NCBI GenBank assembly: GCA_020723325.1
Contig: DYJD01000004.1
Coordinates: 186,001 to 250,000 of the forward strand
DNA: 64,000 nt
Direction of reading: 5' to 3'
From: Desulfosudis oleivorans
GTDB taxonomy: Bacteria; Desulfobacterota; Desulfobacteria; Desulfobacterales; SURF-7
This document shows, one piece after another, positions 19,391 to 27,929 of the stretch. The notes beneath the pieces are model-generated. The model was not told the origin of the DNA and did no database searches. It saw nothing but the letters and a program-made list of their open reading frames with translations. How positions within the stretch are numbered: the stretch's first letter is position 1; each line of letters starts with the position of its first letter. Both the position numbers and the translations under genes were made by a program.

Positions 19391-21460
19391 ATGAATCAGC
19401 CGCCGCACCCGACTTCTCCACAACAAAATCAACCCACTGACGACGCCCTTTCACCGGCTGCCGACAGCCTCGGCCCAGACATGCCCCAATCCGACCAGGG
19501 GGAAATGCAGACATCTGAACTGGTTCCGGCTCCCTCTCCGGCCGCGGGCCACCGGGCCGAGCAGGCAGACTACCGCACGATTTTCGACAATGCCGATGAC
19601 GGCATCTTTGTCTACGATCCGGTATCGGAAAAAATCGTGGATGTGAACACCGCAGGTTGCCGGATGTTCGGTTATGCGGCTGATGAAATGATCGGCTTGA
19701 ATGTGCGCACCTTGTCCATGACCCAATACCCTTACCGGCCCGAGGATATTGTCGGCTGGGTGCGCAAGGTTGCCAAGGAAGGCCCCCAGATATTTGAATG
19801 GCTTGCCAGGTCCAGGGACGGCGGCAAAATCTGGGTGGAGCTTCATCTGAAACGTATCCGAATGCGTGATCAGGAACGTATTCTGGCCATTGTGCGCGAT
19901 ATCTCCGAACGGAAACTGGTGGAGGAAAAGCTTGCCCGGGAAAAAGCCTTTTCCGATTTCGCCATCGATACCATGCCCGGTATCTTTTATATGTTTACAG
20001 AGGACGGCCGCTTTCTCAGATGGAATAAAAATTTTGAAACCGTATCCGGTTACAACAGCACGGAAATCGCCGCCATGGCTCCCAGTGATTTTTTCCTTGG
20101 GGATGAAATCGACTATATCCGCAATCAAATTCAAAAGGCCTTTCAATCAGGCCAGGCCACGGCCGAGGCCCATTTCATTTCAAAGGACGGCCGGGGAACC
20201 CCCTACTTGTTCACCGGCATCCGCATCGAAGATGAGGGCCGTCCCCATCTGATCGGCATGGGGGTGGATATCAGCGATCGGAAAAAGGCGGAAAAAGAAA
20301 AGGTCGAACTGGAGCGCCAACTCCAACACGCCATGAAAATCGAAGCCATCGGCACTCTGGCAGGCGGCATCGCCCATGATTTCAATAATATTCTAGGCGC
20401 TATAATGGGTTACACCGAACTTGGGCGCTTTGAGGCACCCAAGGATTCCGTGCTAGACACCTACCTCCTGCAAGTTCTGAAGGCTTCCCAACGGGCCAAA
20501 AGCCTGGTGGAGCAAATTCTGATCTTCAGCCGCCAAGGTGAAATTCAACCCCGGCCCCTGATGTTGAAACCGATTATCGAAGAGGTTCTTAAACTGTTGC
20601 GGGCCTCCATTCCCGCCACCATAGCCATCAACGCCAATATCAGCAAAAATTCCGGCCCTGTGATGGCTGATCCCACGCAAATCCATCAGGTGCTTATGAA
20701 TTTATGCACCAATGCGGCCCATAGCATGCTCGCAAAAGGCGGCATGCTTTCCATTGGCCTGCAAAATACTACGCTCAGTCCCAAGGATCCGATCCTGGTA
20801 AGTCATCCGGACCTCAAACCCGGCCCCTTCCTAAACCTGATGGTGTCCGACACGGGTCATGGCATTGATCCCCTTATTCTTCACCGCATTTTCGAACCCT
20901 ATTTTACCACCAAAGAAAAAGGCGAGGGCACTGGTCTCGGCCTGTCGGCTGTTCACGGAATTGTCCAGCGCTGCGGCGGGGCTATCACTGTGGAAAGTCA
21001 AATGGGCAAAGGGACCAGCTTTTACGTGCTGCTGCCCCTGGTCAGCCTGGAAATTGAGGAAAGTCCAGCCGCCATTCCCTTGACCCAGGGTAAGCGGGAA
21101 CGGGTCCTTCTAGTGGATGATGAACCCATGCTGGCGGATCTAGGCCATAAAATGATCGAACGGCTCGGCTACCAGGTTGTCGCCAAAACCAGCTCCCGGG
21201 AAGCCCTTGAATGTTTCCAGGAAAATCCGGACGGATTTGATATCCTGATCACGGATCAGACCATGCCCCTATTCACCGGTGAAGAGCTGGCCAGGGAATG
21301 CCTGCGCCTAAGGCCGCAAATACCCATAATCATCTGCACTGGTTACAGCGAACGCATCGACCACCAAAAGGCCCTTGAAATGGGCATCAGCAAACTCCTG
21401 GCCAAGCCCGTGATCATGACCGAATTGGCTGAGGCCATTCGCCAGGCCTTGAACAAATAA
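19391..21460 (+). CDS. PAS-containing hybrid sensor histidine kinase/response regulator
   Basis: Two PAS domains, GGIAHDFNNILGAIMGYTEL H-box, HATPase, C-terminal REC (VLLVDDEP...ITDQTMP). Confidence 0.92.
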   Translation: MNQPPHPTSPQQNQPTDDALSPAADSLGPDMPQSDQGEMQTSELVPAPSPAAGHRAEQADYRTIFDNADDGIFVYDPVSEKIVDVNTAGCRMFGYAADEMIGLNVRTLSMTQYPYRPEDIVGWVRKVAKEGPQIFEWLARSRDGGKIWVELHLKRIRMRDQERILAIVRDISERKLVEEKLAREKAFSDFAIDTMPGIFYMFTEDGRFLRWNKNFETVSGYNSTEIAAMAPSDFFLGDEIDYIRNQIQKAFQSGQATAEAHFISKDGRGTPYLFTGIRIEDEGRPHLIGMGVDISDRKKAEKEKVELERQLQHAMKIEAIGTLAGGIAHDFNNILGAIMGYTELGRFEAPKDSVLDTYLLQVLKASQRAKSLVEQILIFSRQGEIQPRPLMLKPIIEEVLKLLRASIPATIAINANISKNSGPVMADPTQIHQVLMNLCTNAAHSMLAKGGMLSIGLQNTTLSPKDPILVSHPDLKPGPFLNLMVSDTGHGIDPLILHRIFEPYFTTKEKGEGTGLGLSAVHGIVQRCGGAITVESQMGKGTSFYVLLPLVSLEIEESPAAIPLTQGKRERVLLVDDEPMLADLGHKMIERLGYQVVAKTSSREALECFQENPDGFDILITDQTMPLFTGEELARECLRLRPQIPIIICTGYSERIDHQKALEMGISKLLAKPVIMTELAEAIRQALNK

Positions 21461-21471
21461 ACAACATCATC

Positions 21472-22236
21472 TCATTTCTTGGCACTGTTGAAGATTTTGT
21501 CGATCTCCCCCGAAGTTTTCATGTCCTTGATGACTTTATCGAATTTGGTCTTGAAGTCCACAAGATAGGGAAAGTTCTCGGCCTTTCTGGTAAATCCCAG
21601 ATGACCATGATTTTGAATGGCCTCAATCTCGCTGCGTTTGATTTCGGGAAAGGCGCTGATATCCACCAATTGATCGTTGATATAAAAATCCGAGCGGCCG
21701 GCCGCCAGCTTTTTTAAGCAGGTTTCCGTGTCCTTGCCTTCATCCAGAGTCAGTTTGCCTTCCTTGATGGCCTCGGCAAATCCTTTACCGCCCATGGATA
21801 AAGGATTGAACCCGGCGTTCAGGCCGATCTTGGTTCCATAAAAGTCCTCAGGCCATTTGCTTTTGCCCTTCAGTTTTTCCGCAGTGCCGAAAACCATGAC
21901 CCGTTCCGCCAGAATTGGTTCAGACAAATTCATCCAGCTTTCTCTTTCTTCTGAAAAATAGGGTGGAAACATGGCCAAACCTTTACCGGTCTGAATCATA
22001 TCAAGCCCCCTCTTCCAGGGGTACAATTTGATTTCCACCTCATATTCGGGCATTTTGGTAAAGGCCTGTCGTAAAATCTCAACATAGATTCCTTTGGGCG
22101 TCTTGCCGTCATTGTCCAAATAAGAATAGGGCGGATATCCGTCATCGCCGTAAATCAGCACTTTTTCAGCCGCATTTGCGATTAAGGGAAGCAACAACAA
22201 ACCGACAGCTAAGAAAACAATCGCATTTCGTTTCAT
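21472..22236 (-). CDS. Periplasmic solute-binding protein (SBP_bac_3-like)
   Basis: 254 aa, signal peptide, ...YGDDGYPPYSYLDNDGKTPKGIYVEILRQAF. Confidence 0.85.
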   Translation of the reverse strand: MKRNAIVFLAVGLLLLPLIANAAEKVLIYGDDGYPPYSYLDNDGKTPKGIYVEILRQAFTKMPEYEVEIKLYPWKRGLDMIQTGKGLAMFPPYFSEERESWMNLSEPILAERVMVFGTAEKLKGKSKWPEDFYGTKIGLNAGFNPLSMGGKGFAEAIKEGKLTLDEGKDTETCLKKLAAGRSDFYINDQLVDISAFPEIKRSEIEAIQNHGHLGFTRKAENFPYLVDFKTKFDKVIKDMKTSGEIDKIFNSAKK

Positions 22237-22278
22237 CGATCATTCCTCCTTTTCAATGGTTTTGAATTGTCGTTTACT

Positions 22279-24588
22279 TCAGCTTGTTTCTTTTTTGATT
22301 TTGCTTTCCGCAAGAACCTGGTGCACGGTCTCGGCCAGGTCATCCAGGGAAATCGGTTTCCGCAGCAGCCCGGCGATGCCGATGGCCCGGCAGCGTTCGG
22401 CAGCATCCGAGGCGCCGGCGCCGGTACAGAGAATGATGGGAATGTCCGGCCGGGTTTTACGCATTTCTCCGGCCAATTGGTAGCCGGTCATTTTCGGCAT
22501 GGTCATGTCCGTGATGACCAGATCAAAAATCGCGGGGGTATTTTGAAATTTTGTCAGGGCCTGGGTGGGATTGTCCATGGCCACCACATGGTAGCCAAGC
22601 TGTTCCAGCATATCCACGCCGATCTGTATGAGATCTTTTTCATCATCCACAAAAAGGATCGTCTCGTTGCCCGAGGGCAGGTGGATCAATTTTTCAGGCT
22701 TGCTTTCGGCAATATCGGCAATAGCGGGCAAAAACACATGAAAGGCCGTGCCTTTTCCGGGCTGGCTGTGAACCTGGATCAAACCATTATGTTGTTGCAC
22801 GATCCCTTGTACCACGGCCAGGCCTAGTCCGGTGCCCTCACCCACTTTTTTGGTGGTAAAATATGGATCGAAAATGCGTTTCAGAATTTCCGGCTCCATG
22901 CCGGTCCCGGTATCGCTCACGGACAATTTCAAATAATTCCCCGGTTCCAATCCCTCTGTTGTGGCACTTTCCAAGGGACTGATGACCATGGGAGCAAGGC
23001 GCACGTCCAGCACGCCGCCGGTGTCCTTCATGGCATGGAACGCGTTGGTGCACAAATTCATGATGATCTGATGAATCTGGGTGGGATCAGCCAGCACCAT
23101 GCCGGCATCTGTGGAAACATTCTGGCGGATCTCAATGGTGGCCGGCAGGGAAGCGCGCATGAATTTTAGAGTTTCCTTTACGATCAGGCGCAAGTCAACA
23201 GGCTTCTTTTCTATCTCTGCCTGGCGGCTGAAGGTCAGGATCTGTTTCACCAGGTCCGCGGCCCGCCGGCCGGCTTTCTGGACCAGTTGGATATAATCCG
23301 AGATCTTCCGGCAATCATTGATATTGATTTCAATCAATTGGGCATAACCCAGAATGGCCCCCAAAATATTGTTGAAGTCATGGGCAATGCCCCCGGCCAA
23401 GGTGCCGATGGCATTGGCCTTCTCAGCCTGGCGGACCCGATTCTCCAGGATGAGATCCTGGGTGATGTCCCGTTTGACTGCCACAAAATTCACAATGGCG
23501 TTCTTTTCATCGCGGACCGGCGAAATAGTGGCTTCGCCGTCGTATTCAGCCCCGCCTTTTTTACGGCCTTTGAATCGGCCGGACCATACTTTACCGTTTT
23601 TCAGAATCATTTGCAGTTCCCGCAGGAACAAGTCATCGCCTTCACCCCGGCTCAACAGGGCGGAAATGTTCCGACCCAGGGCTTCCGAGTCCGAATATCC
23701 GGTGATTTTTTCAAAGGCGGGATTGATATATTCAATATTGCCGTCGATATCCGTAATCACGATCATCTCCTCGGCCTGGGCTATGGCTGTCCCCAATCGC
23801 CGCAATCGTCCTTCGCTTTCCACCAGGGCCGCCTGCCGGGTGCGGATGGCACTCACCATGCTTTGAAAAATATCGCCCATCTGCTTTAATTCAAAAAACG
23901 CATGGGTAAGTTCCGCAGGATCCAGACTGTTGGGAATGAATGCAGCGGACCCATCACTGCTGGGTGCAAGGGAGGCTTTTTCCGTGGCCACCATGGCCCG
24001 GCTGATGCTTTCCAATGGTCTGACCAGAAAACGCTGGACCACGCCCACCAGAATCACCAGCAACACCACAATGGTCAGCCCACTCTTGCCCATGGCCTTA
24101 ATAAGAGCCAGGGTCAGCCGCTTTTCCGGCTCGGATCGATCCAAAAAAACCTGAACCGTCCCGATTTGCAACCGTTTGACATTTTTATCCATGAATCCCT
24201 TGTCTACATCCTCCGGCGGGAAAAGCGGCCGCTCAATGGAATGCAGACCTTGGCCCTGGGGGGCCCTTGAGATGGGGTGAACATCTTTGTTTTTTCTTTC
24301 CAACCCACAGATCAGTTCTTTTTTTTCTTCCGACCATACCAGAATGGCGGCGATATCCGTATTGGGGAATTCACTAAAGACCGCACTGCGGGTGGCTTCA
24401 TCGTCAAAATTATAGACCGGGTACTGGAGGCTGCTGGCCAGCCGATCGGCAATAACACCGAGGGAATTGTTCACTTCCTTGTCAATGGCGGCCTGGCCGG
24501 CTCGAAACTCCATGAAAAAAAGGAACAAAAGCACACAAGCCGTGGTGGAAATAAGCCATAAAACCAGCTTAGCGGAAATGCTTTTCAT
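22279..24588 (-). CDS. PAS-containing hybrid sensor histidine kinase/response regulator
   Basis: Two TMs, HAMP-like region, PAS, GGIAHDFNNILGAILGYAQL, HATPase, REC. Confidence 0.92.
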   Translation of the reverse strand: MKSISAKLVLWLISTTACVLLFLFFMEFRAGQAAIDKEVNNSLGVIADRLASSLQYPVYNFDDEATRSAVFSEFPNTDIAAILVWSEEKKELICGLERKNKDVHPISRAPQGQGLHSIERPLFPPEDVDKGFMDKNVKRLQIGTVQVFLDRSEPEKRLTLALIKAMGKSGLTIVVLLVILVGVVQRFLVRPLESISRAMVATEKASLAPSSDGSAAFIPNSLDPAELTHAFFELKQMGDIFQSMVSAIRTRQAALVESEGRLRRLGTAIAQAEEMIVITDIDGNIEYINPAFEKITGYSDSEALGRNISALLSRGEGDDLFLRELQMILKNGKVWSGRFKGRKKGGAEYDGEATISPVRDEKNAIVNFVAVKRDITQDLILENRVRQAEKANAIGTLAGGIAHDFNNILGAILGYAQLIEININDCRKISDYIQLVQKAGRRAADLVKQILTFSRQAEIEKKPVDLRLIVKETLKFMRASLPATIEIRQNVSTDAGMVLADPTQIHQIIMNLCTNAFHAMKDTGGVLDVRLAPMVISPLESATTEGLEPGNYLKLSVSDTGTGMEPEILKRIFDPYFTTKKVGEGTGLGLAVVQGIVQQHNGLIQVHSQPGKGTAFHVFLPAIADIAESKPEKLIHLPSGNETILFVDDEKDLIQIGVDMLEQLGYHVVAMDNPTQALTKFQNTPAIFDLVITDMTMPKMTGYQLAGEMRKTRPDIPIILCTGAGASDAAERCRAIGIAGLLRKPISLDDLAETVHQVLAESKIKKETS

Positions 24589-24723
24589 GGGCGTCGCTTC
24601 TTTTGTTGCTTGTTGAGGCTATACTATGGGTACAATCAAGAATCGTAAATGAAAGAAACAAAATGAGATCGCAATTAAGATAGCTATATATATCATTCAA
24701 AACAGCAAATTGCAATAAACATC

Positions 24724-25473
24724 TCAACCCGGTTTCTTCTGCCGCAATGCCACCGGAACGCTCGCGCGCTTGCGCACTCCCATGTTCAGGACCTCGACAA
24801 AGATGGAAAAAGCCATGGCAAAATAGATGTAGCCTTTGGGAATATGCAAATCCAGCCCTTCCCCCACCAGGGATAAACCGATCAACAGCAGAAAACTCAA
24901 GGCCAGGATTTTAATGGTTGGGTGTTTTTCGATAAAAGCGCTGATGGAGCCGGCCAGAAAGATCATGACAATCACGGCAATCACCACCGCCGTCACCATG
25001 ACCGCCAGTTTGTCCGCCAATCCAATGGCCGTGATCACCGAGTCGATTGAAAAAACAATATCCAGCAAGGCGATTTGAAAAACAACACCGGTAAACGAAC
25101 GCCCTTTATTGCCTCCTCCTTCCGGGTCATGCCCCTCTTCCCCTTCCAGATTGTCATGGATTTCAAGGGTGCTTTTCCCCAGCAGAAAGAGGCCGCCCAG
25201 AATTAAAATCATGTCCCGGCCGGAGATTTCCTTTGCAAATATGGTGAAAAGCGGGGCTGTCAATTTCATGATGAGGGTGATGGAAAAAAGCAAGGCGATC
25301 CGGGTGAGCATGGCCAAGGCAAGTCCCACTTTTCGGCCGCGGGCCTGTTGCTCCTTGGGTAATTTTGCGGCAAGTATGGCAATGAAAATAATATTGTCGA
25401 TTCCAAGAACGATTTCCAGGGCTGTCAAGGTCAAAAGCGCTATCCAGGCATTGGGGTCCATCAACCAGTGCAT
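24724..25473 (-). CDS. TerC family integral membrane protein
   Basis: 249 aa; WIALLTLTALEIVLGIDNIIFIAIL and FSIDSVITAIGL motifs. Confidence 0.92.
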   Translation of the reverse strand: MHWLMDPNAWIALLTLTALEIVLGIDNIIFIAILAAKLPKEQQARGRKVGLALAMLTRIALLFSITLIMKLTAPLFTIFAKEISGRDMILILGGLFLLGKSTLEIHDNLEGEEGHDPEGGGNKGRSFTGVVFQIALLDIVFSIDSVITAIGLADKLAVMVTAVVIAVIVMIFLAGSISAFIEKHPTIKILALSFLLLIGLSLVGEGLDLHIPKGYIYFAMAFSIFVEVLNMGVRKRASVPVALRQKKPG

Positions 25474-25708
25474 GCAAACTCCTTATGGATTTCAAATTTT
25501 TCGCCCCATGGGCAATCGTCAGAATTAAAAAAATCGCTCTAAAAATCAAAGCCCCTTGTATGCCATTTTCCTCAAACAATCAATGGCTGCATTGACATGA
25601 AATCCAATCATTGGTAGGTTTCATATCACCAGGCGGCGGATTGGAATTCCGGCCGGAATTCCCGCCTAACCAAATACCCAAAGAGAAATAGGGAAAGGAA
25701 TATCAGCC

Positions 25709-25936
25709 ATGGCCGCAGAGGTAGAAATTTTCGGCAAGGATACCTGACCGTTTACCACGGCAGCCCGTGAAGCGCTTGCCAGGCAGGGGAAAAAAGTGAC
25801 CTATCACAATGTGATTGAGGATGAGGAAAAAATGCGCCGTATGCTGCAATTGTCCGACGGCCGGCGCAAAGTTCCGGTCATCGTGGAAGGTGAGCAGATC
25901 ACCATCGGTTTCAACGGCAAGGCCTGAGGGGTGTGA
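25709..25936 (+). CDS. Glutaredoxin-like selenoprotein, UXX-star type, two in-frame UGA (Sec) codons
   Basis: MAAEVEIFGKDT-U-PFTTAAREALARQGKKVTYHNVIEDEEKMRRMLQLSDGRRKVPVIVEGEQITIGFNGKA-U-GV*. UGA at 25745-25747 and 25925-25927; RBS-like GGGAAAGGA upstream; hairpins 3' of both UGAs. Confidence 0.88.
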
Positions 25937-25969
25937 TGGCGCGGCCGGGGGCCGTGTGGGGGATTTTAA

Positions 25970-26039
25970 ATTTGAGATTTCAGATTTGAGATTTGAGATA
26001 AGGGATTTGAGATAAGAGATGTGGGATGTGGGATAGGGG
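25970..26039 (+). repeat. Tandem heptad array, 10 x 7 bp
   Basis: ATTTGAG ATTTCAG ATTTGAG ATTTGAG ATAAGGG ATTTGAG ATAAGAG ATGTGGG ATGTGGG ATAGGGG. Confidence 0.9.
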
Positions 26040-26045
26040 AAAAGG

Positions 26046-26702
26046 GTGATGAAGGAAAAGCAGTTTTTGATTGATGAGCTGAAAGTGGAGGAGGCGTGGC
26101 GGCTGTTTAAAATCCTGGGGGAGTTTGTCGAGGGTATTGAAAGCCTGCATGACATCGGACCGGCGGTGAGCTTTTTCGGCTCGGCCCGGATCAAACCCAA
26201 GGACCCGGTTTATAAAAAGACCGAGGTTCTGGCCGAGCTTCTGGCTCGAAACGGATTTGCCGTGATCACCGGCGGCGGCGGTGGTGTGATGGAGGCGGCC
26301 AATAAGGGTGCAGCCGCGGCCGGCGGGCCATCCATCGGACTGAATATCGTCCTGCCCTTTGAGCAAAAGCCCAATCCCTATGCCAACATTCAACTGGAAT
26401 TTAAATACTTCTTCATCCGCAAGGTCATGTTCGTCAAATATGCCCAAGCCTATATCATCATGCCCGGGGGCTTCGGCACTTTGGATGAACTGTTCGAGGC
26501 CGTCACCCTCATTCAGACCAAACGCATCAAACCCTTTCCCGTGATTCTGGTGGGAACGGACTACTGGTCGGGATTGCTGGAGTGGATCAAAGCCCGGCTG
26601 CTCAGCCAGGCTTTGATCTCAGAGGAAGATCTGGATATTTTTCAAATCATGGATGAACCCGAAGAAATCGTCAAAGTGCTGAAAAAGACAGTGATTGTTT
26701 AA
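26046..26702 (+). CDS. LOG family / TIGR00730-like Rossmann protein
   Basis: Signature MPGGFGTLDELFEA and GGGGGVMEAANKGA; 218 aa. Confidence 0.9.
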   Translation: MMKEKQFLIDELKVEEAWRLFKILGEFVEGIESLHDIGPAVSFFGSARIKPKDPVYKKTEVLAELLARNGFAVITGGGGGVMEAANKGAAAAGGPSIGLNIVLPFEQKPNPYANIQLEFKYFFIRKVMFVKYAQAYIIMPGGFGTLDELFEAVTLIQTKRIKPFPVILVGTDYWSGLLEWIKARLLSQALISEEDLDIFQIMDEPEEIVKVLKKTVIV

Positions 26703-26714
26703 GGGGAAAAGATT

Positions 26715-27908
26715 GTGGAAACCGCTCATCAAATTCATTTTCTGAGCGCTGCCCGCATGGGCGCTGTTCCGGCTAAAAGTGTCGACCTGGTGGTCACTTC
26801 ACCGCCCTATCCCATGATCCAGATGTGGGATGACACCTTCATTGCCCAGGAAAAGGGCATCAAAAAAAGCCTGGAGAATTACCAGGGGTGGAGTGCCTTT
26901 GAGCAGATGCACCGCCTCCTGGACACAGTCTGGGATGAGGTTTTTCGCTGCCTGAAGTACGGCGGCTTTGTCTGCATCAATATCGGTGACGCGGCCCGCA
27001 CCGTAAAGGATGATTTTGCCTTATATCCCAATCATGCCCGCATTCTGACCCATCTCACCAAAATCGGCTTCACGCCCCTGCCGGTGATCCTGTGGCGCAA
27101 GCAAACCAATGCCCCCAATAAATTCATGGGCTCCGGCATGTTGCCGGCCGGCGCCTACGTCACCCTGGAGCACGAATATGTGCTCATTGCCCGCAAAGGC
27201 GGCAAACGGGAATTTTCAGACCGGCAAAAACAAGTGCGCAACGACAGCGCCATTTTCTGGGAAGAACGTAATGACTGGTTTTCCGATGTCTGGATGGACC
27301 TGAAAGGCACGGTTCAAAAATTGTCCGACGAGACCGTGCGCAACCGCAGCGGCGCCTTTCCTTTTGAACTGCCCTATCGCCTGATCAGCATGTTTTCCGT
27401 CAAAGGCGACACGGTGCTGGACCCCTTCATGGGTCTCGGCACCACCATGCTGGCAGCCATGGCCACGGGCCGCCATAGCCTAGGGTATGAATTGGAGGCG
27501 GACTTCCGGGAAACCATCCGGGAACGCGCCCGCAACCTGATGCCCCTGGCCAACGCCCGCATTGAAAAACGCCTGGAAAATCATTGCCGCTTCATCCAGG
27601 AACGCTTTCAAACCAAAGGCGCCTTTCGCCATCGCAACCGGCCTTATGGTTTCCCGGTGATCACCAGCCAGGAAAAAGAGCTGTTGATCAACGCCTTGGA
27701 ATCCGTGACGGTGGGCGCAAACGGCGATTTCAAAGCCGCCTATGCCCATGAGCCCCAGCCGGAGTTCTGTGGGGCCTGGGACAACTACCTGGAAACCGTC
27801 GACACAGCCCCCAAGGCGCCGCGTCCGGCCCTGCCGGCCGTGCACAAACGCCGGGGACGGCCGCCCAAATCCGCAAAGCCGGTGCAGTTGACGCTCCTGG
27901 GGGATTAA
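26715..27908 (+). CDS. Site-specific DNA methyltransferase, beta-type motif order
   Basis: TSPPYP near N-terminus (motif IV) then DPFMGLGTTMLAA (motif I); C-terminal KRRGRPPK. Confidence 0.88.
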   Translation: METAHQIHFLSAARMGAVPAKSVDLVVTSPPYPMIQMWDDTFIAQEKGIKKSLENYQGWSAFEQMHRLLDTVWDEVFRCLKYGGFVCINIGDAARTVKDDFALYPNHARILTHLTKIGFTPLPVILWRKQTNAPNKFMGSGMLPAGAYVTLEHEYVLIARKGGKREFSDRQKQVRNDSAIFWEERNDWFSDVWMDLKGTVQKLSDETVRNRSGAFPFELPYRLISMFSVKGDTVLDPFMGLGTTMLAAMATGRHSLGYELEADFRETIRERARNLMPLANARIEKRLENHCRFIQERFQTKGAFRHRNRPYGFPVITSQEKELLINALESVTVGANGDFKAAYAHEPQPEFCGAWDNYLETVDTAPKAPRPALPAVHKRRGRPPKSAKPVQLTLLGD

Positions 27909-27929
27909 AAAACCAGCAGAGGAGGCTTC

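Noticed and set aside
25709-25936. Glutaredoxin-like frame with UGA codons as a pseudogene
   Set aside because: Both UGAs fall exactly at redox-active positions, the rest of the frame is intact, and selD (also UGA-containing) and yedF are nearby; Sec decoding explains it better.
25970-26039. CRISPR array
   Set aside because: Seven-bp units with no spacers and no cas genes in the window.
25703-26200. Minus-strand 165-aa ORF with LKSQISNLKSEISNLKS coiled-coil-like heptads
   Set aside because: Antisense reading of the DNA heptad array; overlaps two supported plus-strand genes.
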